64,000 bases of DNA, taken from positions 775,204 to 839,203 of the forward strand of contig NPFB01000005.1 in NCBI GenBank assembly GCA_014084085.1, in the 5' to 3' direction. The translations under genes were made by a program, and so were the position numbers. Within the stretch, counting starts at the first letter, position 1. Each line of letters starts with the position of its first letter. This DNA is from Hondaea fermentalgiana. Lineage: Eukaryota; Sar; Bigyra; Thraustochytrida; Thraustochytriidae. The notes beneath the pieces are model-generated. The model was not told the DNA's origin. It searched no databases and saw nothing but the letters and a program-made list of their open reading frames with translations. Of this stretch, positions 18,443 through 28,497 are shown piece by piece.

Positions 18443-18772
18443 TCACTTGGGGGGCGGGGGTGGCGGTGCTGGGGGTCGTGGTGGCGCTGGGGGCATGGGC
18501 GGTCTCGCTTTCGGCGCTGAGCGTCCATTCGGGGATCTGTATTGCTGAGGCAGGGGCGGCGGGGCAGGCATTGGAGGTGGAAGCCCTTGCATGGGCAGAG
18601 GCGGCGGATGCATCAAGTATGGCGCTGTCCCAAAGTAATGTTGCTGCTGGTGGCCTGGCCAGGCGTTCTGCTGGTAACCATTCGACGCTCCCATTCCGTA
18701 TTGAGGCAAAGGCGGAGGCCGAGCCATCGGCGGCGGCATCTGGTGCATATGCATTTGCGTCTGCTGTCGTTG

Positions 18773-18803
<31 letters not shown>

Positions 18804-19534
18804 TGAAGATTGTGAAATTGTGCTTGGGAATTTGGAGCGTACGCCCCTGTAACGGGACTCTTGCCACCCGCGGCAGAGTTTGAGCCAGAACGGAACCCCT
18901 TCTCTTCGGCTTTTTTCGCTTGCATTTCGGCAGCAAGCAACCGCTCGGCCTGCGACCCATGTCTCTCCGTTTTGGAACCCTTTTTGAGTGCATACTGAAC
19001 ACGAACCTGACGGTTGCAGAGAAATTGGCCATTCATACACTGAATGGCCAAGTCCGAAGCCTCAAAGCTATCGTATGAGATGAAGCCAAATTGCGTAGCC
19101 GCGCCGCTGCCACCGTTCGCCGATCCGACCCCTTCGCCCTTTCGCACGGTCGCACGAAGCACAGTCCCAAAGGTCGAAAACGTATCGTACAAGAGCTTCT
19201 CGTTCACCATAAGATCCAAATTTCCCACAAAAAGGTTTGCGCCAATCTCTACGCTGCGATCCATGCTACTACGACTCACGCGCATTGGAGCAGAGAATAA
19301 CTTGACCATGTTCATGATCTTGTGCGCATAAGCTGCATCCGACGCCTGTTTGAACTCCACAAAGCCATACCCGTAGTGCGTGCCGGTGACCTTATCCTTG
19401 GGCATAAAAACCGACGATATCGGCCCGCATTGCACAAAGAGCTCCCACAAAAGGTCCTCGCTCACGCGGCTGTCCAAATTGCTCACGTGGCAGGTGGCCT
19501 CCTGGTTGCGTTGGTGCTGCACGGCGGCGCACAT
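18443..19534 (-). CDS. SF3B4: Splicing factor 3B subunit 4 (SF3b49/SAP49)
   Basis: A 363-residue protein from ATG 19534. The frame is open upstream, but that part only translates a promoter repeat. Two tandem RRMs: residues about 13-91, with RNP-like CHVSNL and GYGFVEF, and about 98-185, with LFVGNL and FGFISY. They are joined by the short linker typical of SF3B4. A Lys/Glu-rich segment with the KKGSKTERHGSQAERLLAA motif follows, then a polyGln run (about 243-256) and a Pro/Gly/Met-rich C-terminus. The protein is part of the U2 snRNP SF3b complex that tethers U2 near the branch site in the nucleus. Length and architecture match the family. It is divergent from TAP42 across a repeat-rich promoter. 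Confidence 0.95.
18761..18804 (-). repeat. PolyGln-coding CAG/CAA tract in SF3B4
   Basis: Uninterrupted CAG and CAA codons on the minus strand between the RRM pair and the Pro-rich tail. Confidence 0.9.
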
Positions 19535-19540
19535 GGTGCT

Positions 19541-19590
19541 TCTGCTCTGCTCCGCTCTGCTCCGCTCTGCTCCGCTCTGCTCTGCTCCGT
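19541..19590. repeat. (TCTGCTCCGC)n tandem repeat
   Basis: A 10-bp unit repeated about four to five times immediately upstream of the SF3B4 start. It explains the artificial SRAEQ repeat in the open frame. Confidence 0.9.
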
Positions 19591-19755
19591 GAAGCCGCGC
19601 GCTTACCCCCAGAGCGCACTGCGAGAGGACAAACTCGCGCGTAGAGTACCGACCGCCTCCTTGAAGCGAGCTCCGCGCGCGCAAGGCCGCTCCGGCCTGC
19701 GCGGCGTGAGGGTTGCCTCGTTGGTTGGGGTCTGCTTGCTTGCCTTCGCGCCCTC

Positions 19756-19942
19756 CAAGCAAGCAAGCAAGCAAGCGCGAGCAAGCAAGCAACAAAGCAA
19801 GCACTAAAAAGAGACGAAGGCAGACCTATTTGGCGCGCGCGAAGGAGCGCAGATCCGGAGCAAGCAAGCAAGCGAGCGAGAGGAGCGAGCAGACAAGCTA
19901 GCACAGACGCACGCGAGCGCGCAAGCGAGCGAGCAAGCAAAG
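19756..19942. repeat. (CAAG)n / (GCGA)n tetranucleotide tracts
   Basis: Two tracts, 19756-19804 and 19858-19942, built from AAGC and GCGA units just upstream of TAP42. Confidence 0.85.
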
Positions 19943-19991
19943 AAGCAGCCTTCAAGGAGTGCGGGCTACTCTCACCCGCGTCGCTAACGCC

Positions 19992-21661
19992 ATGGACGCA
20001 GACTCTCGAACGAGGCGCGAGGCCGCCGCGGCCGCCGAGAGCAGCGGCGCAGACGCAAACGTCGACGAAGCCCAAGTTGCTGTCGAAGATGAGGACGAAA
20101 GGTGGCTCCGCGAGGCCGAAGAGATCCAGCTCAAGGCAGCAGGACGCCTGCGCCAGCCCGGGGCCGGAGCTGGAGCGGAGGATCCCGAGGCGGCCGAAGA
20201 CCGTCAAGGCTCAGCGCCAACGAACGCGAAGGAAGCGAGCAATTCCGATGCCTCCGATTTTGTCATTCTTAGCGAAGAGGATCTTCGTGTTGCATTTCGC
20301 GAGGCACAGGCAGCCTATGATGCAATCGACAAAAGCGACAAGCCCGGTGGCGATCCGGGCCTGCAGGACGACATTTCCAAATGCATCAAGTTCCTTGATA
20401 TGTGCTCTGACGCGGTACGCCGGATGCAAATGCTGTCTGCAAACGAACGACTTGCCGACATGGACCCGTCCTCGATCCCGTTCCTTTTTACAAACTATTA
20501 TGCAGGCAAGCTCGAGCTCAAGCTCACGCCCCAGGATCCAACCGGGGCGGCCCGCCTTCGTGCTGTCAATGCAGGAACAGCACTACTTGAAAGCTTCTTG
20601 GAGATTGCCAAGACGGCTGGTGCGCTGGATGAGATGGATAAAACCTCCTTGGCGGCGCATCAACATTTGGAAGATTTATTGCATCAAGACGGTGAAGGAA
20701 ATGGGCGTGGAGGCACTGGGTCTGCGCTTCCGCCGCAAATGGCCCGTGAGCTCAAAATGGAGCGATTCCGTCGCGGACGCGAAGCCAAAAAACGCCTCGA
20801 AGAAATTAATGCTCGTCTTGAAAATGCCAAAGGTGATCTGGACGCCGTTGCAGATCTCGGCCGGGAAAAGCTCGAGGCCGCCCTCGATTGCGCCGTCAAG
20901 GATGCGCTCGACGAACTCGATTCAGCGACGAAAGAAAAGGAAATTCTTCAACATATGGCTCGCATGAACCTGCAGTTCACGCCTGACTCGACACCAATTC
21001 CACCTCCAGCACCGGGAAAGGGCATCGTAAGTTTATTCCGTCTTTTGTTTGAGTGCGAGGCAAAGCGAATCAGACCGACAAACTAACCTCGAACTTTCTT
21101 GTTCGCAATTCAGACAATCACTCGCATTGACCAGGACATGATCAATACTCGCGAGACCATTCGTTCGCAGGTCTTTCGCCCAAGTTGGAGGCAGCCGACC
21201 ATGACGATCGAAGAGTTTGCCGAGATCGAGATGCGGGAGGCAATTGAGCGCGAGAAACGCGAAAAAGAAAAGTACGTTCGCTATCTCAGAAATCGTCTGC
21301 TCATGTCTTGTCATCCGGCCAGCGCGATGTTTACCTAAGATTCTCTTCTCCTGCAACAGCAGAAGAACGGAATCGAAAGAAACACACGGAGATAAAGACA
21401 GGGATAGACACACAGACAGACAGAGAGAGAGAGAGAGAGAGAGAAAGCAGAAGAGTAGGACGCACACTGACATTGAACTTTTTTGACTCGTCACTTTCTA
21501 GCCGCGAGGCGAATCCTGAGGTGCTTAATTTGAAGCAGGTTCACGAGCAGGGGCTCGAGGACGATGTGGAAGTCTACGACAAGGCAACAGAAAAAGATCG
21601 CAATTGGGACGACTGGAAGGATGACAATCCAAAGGGTCGGGGCGTCACGAAGCGTTTTTGA
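19992..21661 (+). CDS. IGBP1: TAP42/IGBP1 (alpha4) PP2A-associated protein, three exons
   Basis: Exons 19992-21026, 21114-21271 and 21502-21661 (1353 nt, 450 residues). Intron 1 (87 nt, GTAAGT...CAG) has a CTAAC branch-like sequence. Intron 2 (230 nt, GTACGT...TAG) holds a GACA/GA repeat. The N-terminal half is a predominantly helical region (YYAGKLELKL block near residues 160-170). The C-terminus carries the family signature: TRIDQ..., a VFRPSWRQPTMTIEEFAE block, and the terminal RNWDDWKDDNPKGRG. TAP42/alpha4 binds and stabilises PP2A-type phosphatase catalytic subunits in the cytosol, downstream of TOR in yeast. The last exon supplies the diagnostic WDDWKDDNPKG motif, so the unspliced first ORF alone would be truncated. 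Confidence 0.93.
21408..21446. repeat. (GACA)n(GA)n tract in TAP42 intron 2
   Basis: Microsatellite wholly inside the second intron. Confidence 0.9.
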
Positions 21662-21925
21662 ACGGATTCATTCATGATATTTGCCAGGACACCCACCAAG
21701 GCACATTCAATGGCTCCCCTAGTTTACAAGGCAATCGATCAAGTCCGCGTCTTGTTATATTTAGGTTCTTTGGGGGAGAAGAGATATTCAAGCTTTTGTA
21801 CTCGAAACTGCAACGAATGCCATGCCATAAGACTTTTCTTATCTTTCTCTCTTCTTCATTCGTTTTCTCTGCTTTTGTGTATTTGCTTTGCTTAGCTCTG
21901 CTCTGTATTCTGCTTTGTTTCATAC

Positions 21926-22252
21926 CTACCACGCCTCCTTGTGGAGTTTAGCCTTTTCGACGATGAATTTGCCTACCTTGTATCGCTGCGAAGGATTATT
22001 TGCGGCCTCATACTTCCAGCCCACAACCAAGCCACAATTCTGGCAGATTGCGTCGCAGACCGTGTGGAGACCTGTCAAGAGCACGCGATCTTCCTTCGGA
22101 CCGAGCTTGACGTTGACGGCCTGATTCACAAGGTATGCCCTTCCACTACGTCCATGAAAGCACTTGCTGACAATGTCATCATAATGTGCCACGTGTGTTC
22201 GGCATTTGGAGCACGAATATATGCGGGGTCCTTCAAGCTGTACGAGCGACAT
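21926..22252 (-). CDS. Yippee-like zinc-binding protein
   Basis: A 108-residue protein from ATG 22252; the frame extends a few codons upstream without an ATG. It has the Yippee fold signature: C-x2-C at residues 14 and 17, then a GRAYL block, VNV-x-LGP-x-EDRVLLTGLHTV, a second C-x2-C at 70 and 73, and GWKYE with a YK-GKFI end. Yippee proteins bind zinc and occur across eukaryotes in the nucleus and at centrosomes or mitotic structures. Their biochemical role is poorly defined. Length is normal for the family. It converges with TAP42 and is divergent from the transposase-like gene. Confidence 0.95.
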   Translation of the reverse strand: MSLVQLEGPRIYSCSKCRTHVAHYDDIVSKCFHGRSGRAYLVNQAVNVKLGPKEDRVLLTGLHTVCDAICQNCGLVVGWKYEAANNPSQRYKVGKFIVEKAKLHKEAW

Positions 22253-22758
22253 TCCCCTTGCTACCTCCAATCAGAACGTCCCTTGGATTCCAGGAAAACT
22301 CTTCAAGCTCTCCCTCTCTCCGCGTCTTGCGAAAGATGCAGTGAACTTCGCTTCAAGCAGCTCTGGTAGGCGTCTGAGTCCGTGAATAAAACCCGCGCGT
22401 GCTGCTAGCCTCTGCGCTATCGTTGCTGCGCGCGCGTCTCTGCGCGCGCGCGCGCACGCTCCCAATGTTTGTTTCGATCGTTGAAGAATTGCGCGAGTCG
22501 CGAGCCCGAAAGGCGAAACCGGAAACGTCGTTCGTAACCGTATCAGGACGTTACACCTCGAGATCGAACAGGAGCTGCCCGAGACCAATGCGGCAAAAGG
22601 CATTCTTTGTTTTGTTGCAGGTGGATTGAAACACGCCGAGCCAGAGAAGAGAGGTGGAGACAGCCAGAAGCCACGAGGGTGCGTGAGCGAGGCTTCCCCA
22701 GGAAGCCTGCAAACCCCCGCGCTGGGCCTGACAACAAAAAAGTCTGCGCTGACTGATC
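22253..22758. promoter_or_regulatory. Divergent region, Yippee-like / transposase-like gene
   Basis: About 500 bp containing a CG dinucleotide run (about 22440-22454) and an 8-bp-arm hairpin (22690-22708). I saw no terminal inverted repeat matching the far side of the transposase-like gene. Confidence 0.4.
22690..22708. other. Short perfect inverted repeat
   Basis: Arms AGGCTTCC and GGAAGCCT with a 3-nt loop, about 50 bp upstream of the transposase-like ATG. Confidence 0.6.
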
Positions 22759-25700
22759 ATGGCGAGCAGGTCGTTAGATGAACTCCCGGCCTTGACCACC
22801 GCCACGGCCTCGGGCGCTGACGAGGTCGCGAACGTAGACGTTAGCGTGAATGCAGCAAACGCAGTCGCAGACACGGGCGCGGAGGCCGGCCAAGCCGCTG
22901 ATGCGCTCCAAGAGAGTGACAATGAAAGCTCACACGATGCCGCTGAAGAGCACGTGGAAAAACGAAAGCCCGGAGGACAGCTCGGCAAGCGCAAAATCTT
23001 ACGCGTGGAACCTCGGGTCAAGCGCACGCGTGGAGCGGCAATTGACGCGCAAATGGCAGCCAAAGCTTCGGTTGCTCAAGCAAATGCCCCAGAAGACGCA
23101 GACGAGAGCGCAGACGGAAAGGAAATGCGCGTGATCACCAGTGTTCCCGACTATTTGCGCGCGTTTGGCTTCAGCGAGAGCGCGAGGAAAAAACTTCCCA
23201 GCAAGGAGGACCGAGAAAAGGGCCAACTCGCTCTCGACAGCGATAGACTCCGAGCTCTCGTCAATACCCTCGCTGCATCAATCACCTACAGTGCGGGCTT
23301 GCTCTATCCTGGAAACCCGAGTACTCTGCAGGCCGAAGTCGGTCGCAAATTGCTTCGCCAGCAAGACAAACATCGCGAGCTCGAGAGCCTGGTCGCGGCA
23401 CTCACGACTGTCATCAAGGCAGCACCCAAGGGGTCCGTTCAAGGGCGGGTGGCACGAGCGATCCTCATAAAGGGCGCTTCCTCCAAACGCGTATCCGAGC
23501 TCCGTGCGAGCAAAACCGTCTCCTTTGGCGGTAGTACCGTTCAACGTGCGTACCAAGACTTTAATGCGTGCGCCAACGGGGAGGTCGTTGCCAAATCCAA
23601 GTGTCGGCGCTCAAACTTCGACGAAGACCTGGTTCGAAGAGCAGTCCGGTTTCTGATCTCGCCCGAAAACGTGAGCGGCGTTCCCTGGGCTCTGCGCGAG
23701 GTGCGCCTCTCAGCTCATGAGGTCGTGCAGATTCCGGTTTTCTTTCGCATCAAGAGCCTCAAAGCCATCTATGAGGACTATGTCAAGCATGCCGTCGATG
23801 AAAGGATGGATACAATTGCGAGGACGAGCTTTTACAAAGTGATGTCCAAGGTTCTGGCCAGCGATGGATCAAGCTCTGCTGCAGGTGATGCTGCGTCGCA
23901 GGAACTTCTTGGCAGCCAGCGCGAACGCCTACAGGCGATCATTGACGACTTTGCACAAGACAATGAAACCAAGTCCCGCCTGAGTGCACTTCTTGGCGCC
24001 ACCTTGGGCTTTCTCCTGACGCAGTTCGACGAACATCTGACCAAGGACTCCGCGGACGGAGTACCTACGCATGACATCCCCTTTGGATTGCAAAAGCCAC
24101 CTGCGGACGGCAACGTGCCTGTGCGAAGTGCCAAATGCCGCGCATGTGATTTTCCCTTTTATTTCCTTGATGAATTGCGCACAGGGACGATCTTGTGGAA
24201 CTCCTCTCTGGCGACTCAGGACCCCGAACGCGCCAAGGACGCTGCAGAGGTTATTGCCGACACGGAACACAAGTTCAAGCTCTTCCAGGGCTTTAGAGCG
24301 CGTACTGTGCACCAGCAAAATGTTCTCAAAAATGTTAGGGAGGATCTAGAGCAACGCTCAGCGCATGGAGACAGCTCGCGGGCGATCGTTGTCATCAATT
24401 GGAGCACCTCTTTTGCTGAGTCAATTGCCTCAGATAGTGGGCAGCCCCTTTTTGGCAAACGCCCATTGACCTGGCAGGCAACTTCCATTACATTCTTTCG
24501 TCCGTTGAACGTGACACCTGGCGGGGTAAATAGTCGAGAGCAGGGGCCAGCGAGGAAAAGCGAGCGCGTGACAGTCTTTCTCGATCAAATTGTGGATGGA
24601 GACGTTGCACAGACACCTCTTACTCAAGCATCACTTCTCGAGGCCATGCTTGAGTGGATGCACAAGAACCTTCCGCACATTACGGAGATTGTGCTTCACT
24701 GCGACTTTGACGATTTTCGTCCTTCTGCGCAGCTTCCTGTCATGATCTCGCTCCTCAACACGCGCACCCCTGTTAAGATCTCTCGTCTTCTTTTCTCGGA
24801 GCATGCCGAGGGGAAGGCAGACTTCGTTGCGCATTTTTCAAAGGCAAGGCGCCATATCTTAGCTTTCATGCGTTCTGCGCAGCGCGTTCGCATTCGTGCG
24901 ATCGGGACACCTCGAGGCCTTGCCGCCGCCCTCGCCTGGGACCAAGGAATGCAAAATTGTGGACTGCAATTTGTTCAGATTGACAACAACAAGAACGCCG
25001 AAATCGCGAGTCTCACTCGTCCTACGGTCGAAGCAATGGAGCGGTACGGCCTGGCAATGTGCACCGACTTTGTGTTTGCGGCCACGGGATCTTTTCCGGC
25101 CGTTTCGAGCGTAGATGCGATCCGAACGTCAATTGAGTCGAGACGCGAATTCCGTATTCTTGCCTTCGCATACGCTGGTATGGGTTCCGGGTGCGAGTGC
25201 AGCTTTGCGCTTGGATTCGAAAGTAACGATGAAGTGGCACAGAATCCGGTGAAGTTGAGTATTTCCAACGCGGATGAGCTCGTAGAAGGAGCGGCGATTC
25301 CGGACCTTGCCTCGATTTCCGCACAAGGTGGAGTGGCGGCCCCGTCCGAAGCTGCTTCTGCCCGCCGCTCCACTGCCAATGGCACCAACGGAGGAAGATC
25401 AGCCGAGGACCAGGCTATGACTGAGAGGGATTACATTTTGGAGACAATGCTCACAAATGGTGCAAGTGCAATCGCAAACTATGTTGTGCAGGACTTTGCA
25501 TCTTTTGGAGCTGCGAATACCGATGACGGCGAAAATGACGAAAACGAGGATGTGTCTGATGAGGATGACGAAGATAGTGGGAATGTACCCGATCCGAGAT
25601 TTGCCCTGGATTCGTACATGTATGGATCCCTGATGGGCCGCGGCTCGAGCTTCGAAGACAACCTCACCGGGATTCGGGCCATCAAGCGCTCGAACCTGCG

Positions 25701-26400
25701 GCCCCTGCTTGGTTCTTCTTTGGAGCGAGGCTCTACGAAAGACTGGCCCGTGACAGTATCGGCTTCTTCGTCGGCCCCTTCTGCTTCGCGCACAGATATG
25801 GTCGCCTTCGCTGTCAGAAACGTGCGGCGCGAATTCGACGCCCAAAACACAGGGCACAGCCAAGACATGGAAGTCATCTTTGCGCGTGCAGAGACGTTTC
25901 CTACGCTTGAAAGGAAACAGGGCTGGGCGCGGCGCCCGTCCTGCGGAAACTCGTGCTCTGTAGACTACGTGCGCAAATACGAAGCCCAGATCACAGACCT
26001 CTTTCAAGCGGGTTTGGCGAGGATCTCTGCACGGCTTCCCGCGGCAAAGATGCGGGATCGTCTTCTGGCAGACGGCCACGGACCGTACTCACTTCCAAGT
26101 GTTGCCGAAGTCCAACGTCTACTGACACGCCTCACCCAAAGAGAGGGAAACAATGGCCTTGACCACCGTGGGTCTCTTCCAAGGACGACGGAGAAGCGAG
26201 GGCGTAAGAGCAAGGTTCCCGTAGAAGTTCGAAATTTCATGTCTGCGCTTCTTGAACAAGACGCGGGCATCAAGCCGCAAGCCGTGGTCGACTCAATCCG
26301 CGAAAAGTTCCCTAACCTTGTCGATCTCGAAGGAGTGTCGATGGAGGACCACACCCTCAAGAACGCCTTTGCAACCGCAAAGAAACATGCTATGTTGTGA
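22759..26400 (+). CDS. Transposase-derived (DDE-like) protein, possibly domesticated
   Basis: A 1213-residue intronless ORF from ATG 22759. It starts with an acidic/Ala-rich N-terminus and a basic segment (about 70-95), then helical sequence. A C-x2-C at 460/463 precedes an H...FKLFQGFRARTVHQQ block (504-520). It continues with VVINWSTSFAES (N547), FGKRPLTWQ (565-573), a HCDFDD segment (647-652) and SEHAEGKAD (680-688). This order resembles a family of DDE-type transposon proteins I recall from cnidarians and amphioxus: a [D]-W/F-x-[MS] block, E-x-Q-x-x-x-FGKRGLSWH, a D segment, then an E/D-x-x-x-GK-x-x-D segment. The C-terminus adds an acidic patch (about 921-941), a helical zinc-finger-like or DNA-binding segment and an AT-hook-like KRGRKSK (about 1148). 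The expected first catalytic Asp appears as Asn. No terminal repeats were found, so host domestication is possible. Family assignment is from memory only. Confidence 0.6.
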   Translation: MASRSLDELPALTTATASGADEVANVDVSVNAANAVADTGAEAGQAADALQESDNESSHDAAEEHVEKRKPGGQLGKRKILRVEPRVKRTRGAAIDAQMAAKASVAQANAPEDADESADGKEMRVITSVPDYLRAFGFSESARKKLPSKEDREKGQLALDSDRLRALVNTLAASITYSAGLLYPGNPSTLQAEVGRKLLRQQDKHRELESLVAALTTVIKAAPKGSVQGRVARAILIKGASSKRVSELRASKTVSFGGSTVQRAYQDFNACANGEVVAKSKCRRSNFDEDLVRRAVRFLISPENVSGVPWALREVRLSAHEVVQIPVFFRIKSLKAIYEDYVKHAVDERMDTIARTSFYKVMSKVLASDGSSSAAGDAASQELLGSQRERLQAIIDDFAQDNETKSRLSALLGATLGFLLTQFDEHLTKDSADGVPTHDIPFGLQKPPADGNVPVRSAKCRACDFPFYFLDELRTGTILWNSSLATQDPERAKDAAEVIADTEHKFKLFQGFRARTVHQQNVLKNVREDLEQRSAHGDSSRAIVVINWSTSFAESIASDSGQPLFGKRPLTWQATSITFFRPLNVTPGGVNSREQGPARKSERVTVFLDQIVDGDVAQTPLTQASLLEAMLEWMHKNLPHITEIVLHCDFDDFRPSAQLPVMISLLNTRTPVKISRLLFSEHAEGKADFVAHFSKARRHILAFMRSAQRVRIRAIGTPRGLAAALAWDQGMQNCGLQFVQIDNNKNAEIASLTRPTVEAMERYGLAMCTDFVFAATGSFPAVSSVDAIRTSIESRREFRILAFAYAGMGSGCECSFALGFESNDEVAQNPVKLSISNADELVEGAAIPDLASISAQGGVAAPSEAASARRSTANGTNGGRSAEDQAMTERDYILETMLTNGASAIANYVVQDFASFGAANTDDGENDENEDVSDEDDEDSGNVPDPRFALDSYMYGSLMGRGSSFEDNLTGIRAIKRSNLRPLLGSSLERGSTKDWPVTVSASSSAPSASRTDMVAFAVRNVRREFDAQNTGHSQDMEVIFARAETFPTLERKQGWARRPSCGNSCSVDYVRKYEAQITDLFQAGLARISARLPAAKMRDRLLADGHGPYSLPSVAEVQRLLTRLTQREGNNGLDHRGSLPRTTEKRGRKSKVPVEVRNFMSALLEQDAGIKPQAVVDSIREKFPNLVDLEGVSMEDHTLKNAFATAKKHAML

Positions 26401-26497
26401 GGAATGGTAAGGAGTTGAACCCAATGGATGGAGAAGACTATGTCAGAGGTCCCTTTGAGGGTTACAATATCTCACCGTTTGCTTTTACCATATTTCA

Positions 26498-26524
26498 TCT
26501 TCTTCTTCTTCTTCTTCTTCTTCT
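26498..26524. repeat. (CTT)n microsatellite
   Basis: Pyrimidine trinucleotide tract inside a longer pyrimidine-rich stretch. Confidence 0.9.
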
Positions 26525-26610
26525 CTTTTTCTTGCTTTCTCACGCTGATCAGCTCTTTTCTTTTCTTTTCTTTTTCCTCTTTCGTCTCTTTTTGTGGGGG
26601 AGCGCACACG

Positions 26611-26638
26611 TCGATCGATCGATCGATCGATCGATCGA
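26611..26638. repeat. (CGAT)7 microsatellite
   Basis: Seven uninterrupted TCGA units. Each is self-complementary, so the whole tract is a palindrome that could form a hairpin. Confidence 0.95.
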
Positions 26639-26853
26639 CCGTCCGTCGTGCATCCAGCAAAACGCAAACCTCTGCAACGCAGGCCAAATAGTCCTCCCGT
26701 CGGATCGACGGGAGCGCCGCGCAGGCGAAGCGGAATACCGACGCTCTTTCGAGGTGCGCGCGAAAGGTCGGCCTCACAAGACAACGGAAGAGGGGCGTCA
26801 TTGCTCATTCCCCCCCTCGACTTCACGCACAAGTTGCAGATAGCAAGGTCAGG

Positions 26854-28173
26854 ATGGCGGTCATCGAGGTCGCGCTCGGCTTGGGTCTTGCGATCGTTGG
26901 GTCCCTCATGGTCTTTGGTCTCAACCGGGTGTTCGCCTCGGTGCTCGAAGTGTACAGGAAGTTCAACGTCGCAACGCTCAAGCTCCGAGGACTCACTGTT
27001 GAGACTGCTGCGGACCGTCGCGTTGTGACCGGAGAGGCTTGGGCCGAGTACTGCGACACTCTCAAAGCAGCTGGCGCAAACTTGCTGGGGCCTGGCTGCC
27101 CCACCGACCCATTTACCCAAGCCGAAGGCTACCGTTATCTGAGCCGGCTTGCGCGAGTCACGCTTGAGAACTTTGTAGAATGTGGCTCAACCGATGCGCC
27201 TCGCCTTGTGGCGCTCGCCAATGGGTGGCGCGATGCCCCCGTACATATCGGTTCCGACAACCCTGACAACGTTTATCAGAGTGCTAACATCAGTGGTCGC
27301 AAAGAGTACCGTGTTCGCGTCAAACGGGGAACAGTGCATTTTCTTAGTTTCGGGACGCAGGCTGGTTCGTATGGCGGCCCTGGCGGTCTGAAGACGGTGA
27401 GCAGCAAAGACGCATCCGAGTTTGAGCAAAATGAAGACGGCACATTCGAAATCTACGTCTCGAACAAGCAGCCCGAGGGTGTAAAGAACTGGATGCAAAC
27501 TCTTCCCGAACCAGAGGAGGGAATGCTTCTTGTGCGCCAGACGCGCGAGGATCACGATAACGAGGTTCTCGCTGAAGTCGAGATCGAGTGCGTTGGCGGC
27601 ACAAATGCCCCTTCGCCTTTGACGAGCAAGGCCTTTGAAGACGGCTTGAAAAGGTCTGGTCTTTTTGTGGCTGGAGCCCCTATTATGTTCACTCGTTGGG
27701 CTAAAGGATTCCAAAAGCACGCTAACGAGCTTCCGCTCTTTGACCAGAAAACCTCGGATAAGGTCGGAGGCGACCCGACGATTCGGTATTATCACTCGTA
27801 CTGGCGTCTCGAGCACGACGAGGCTCTTGTGATCACTGCTACGCCACCGGACTGCGTGACGTGGAACTTTCAACTCAACAACTATTGGATGGAAGCTCTC
27901 GACTTTCGCTACCATCAAATTCACGTCAATAAGTCTTTGGCGAACTATCGCAAAGACGGGTCTGTTCGTGTCGTAGTAACGACGCACGATCCGGCTGCCA
28001 AATTGGGTCTGGATCCGAAAGACCCCGCGCTCTCGTATTTTTGGATTGAGACAACAGGTCACACTCAGGGCACGATGTGTTGGCGATGGATCCGCCCTGT
28101 TACTGACGAGGGTCTCCCTCAACCACAGACTCGGGTTGTGAAACTTGCTGACCTGAAAGACGCTCTCGCCTAA
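26854..28173 (+). CDS. DUF1214-domain protein with N-terminal membrane anchor
   Basis: A 439-residue ORF from ATG 26854. One hydrophobic helix at about residues 3-27 suggests a signal anchor. The body ends in a DUF1214-type region, with a WNFQLNNYWMEALDF block, the HQIHVNKSLANY motif, VVVTTHDP, and a terminal IETTGHTQGTMCWRWIRP block. DUF1214 proteins are common in bacteria (actinobacteria and proteobacteria), often beside DUF1254, and scattered in eukaryotes. Their activity is not established. The N-terminal half has no motif I recognise. Base composition and codon use are like the neighbours, so any horizontal transfer would be old. A phylogeny is needed to say more. Confidence 0.65.
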   Translation: MAVIEVALGLGLAIVGSLMVFGLNRVFASVLEVYRKFNVATLKLRGLTVETAADRRVVTGEAWAEYCDTLKAAGANLLGPGCPTDPFTQAEGYRYLSRLARVTLENFVECGSTDAPRLVALANGWRDAPVHIGSDNPDNVYQSANISGRKEYRVRVKRGTVHFLSFGTQAGSYGGPGGLKTVSSKDASEFEQNEDGTFEIYVSNKQPEGVKNWMQTLPEPEEGMLLVRQTREDHDNEVLAEVEIECVGGTNAPSPLTSKAFEDGLKRSGLFVAGAPIMFTRWAKGFQKHANELPLFDQKTSDKVGGDPTIRYYHSYWRLEHDEALVITATPPDCVTWNFQLNNYWMEALDFRYHQIHVNKSLANYRKDGSVRVVVTTHDPAAKLGLDPKDPALSYFWIETTGHTQGTMCWRWIRPVTDEGLPQPQTRVVKLADLKDALA

Positions 28174-28497
28174 GTCGATTCGGGCGAGAGCGAAGCATCT
28201 CTGCAATCGGAGAAAGGGCTTCAAAGAACACTCTGACTGGCAAGGGGCTATCGCTTGGATTCGCCCCATCACCAGGCACGCAATCGAAGGGCTGTGTGGC
28301 TTTCATGGGTATCGTAAAGCTTCTATCATTGCATTACATGCAAGTTTTTAGATACAGACACAAGTTTTTACACACACACCAAAGTTATTTCTAACAACTT
28401 CTTTTTTTCTTCCGTTCTTGCAGTTGCATAGCACCATTGCTTTCTGGGACTCGATAACATGAACCTACAAGAGAAGGTGAACTTCGCAAGACAGCTT
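28174..28497. other. Convergent intergenic region, DUF1214-like / WD40 genes
   Basis: A 324-bp, locally AT-rich region between two converging stop codons. It should contain both polyadenylation regions; no other feature was seen. Confidence 0.5.

Larger units (their letters stand above)
19535..19991. promoter_or_regulatory. Divergent promoter region, SF3B4 / TAP42
   Basis: A 457-bp region between two divergent ATGs. It is dominated by a TCTGCTCCGC repeat next to SF3B4 and CAAG/GCGA repeats next to TAP42. Both promoters are inferred to lie here; no TATA element was recognised. Confidence 0.5.
26401..26853. promoter_or_regulatory. Intergenic region with CTT and CGAT repeats
   Basis: A 453-bp region holding the 3' end of the transposase-like gene and the promoter of the DUF1214-like gene. 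It has a pyrimidine-rich CTT tract and a pure CGAT tract. No gene was seen. Confidence 0.5.
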
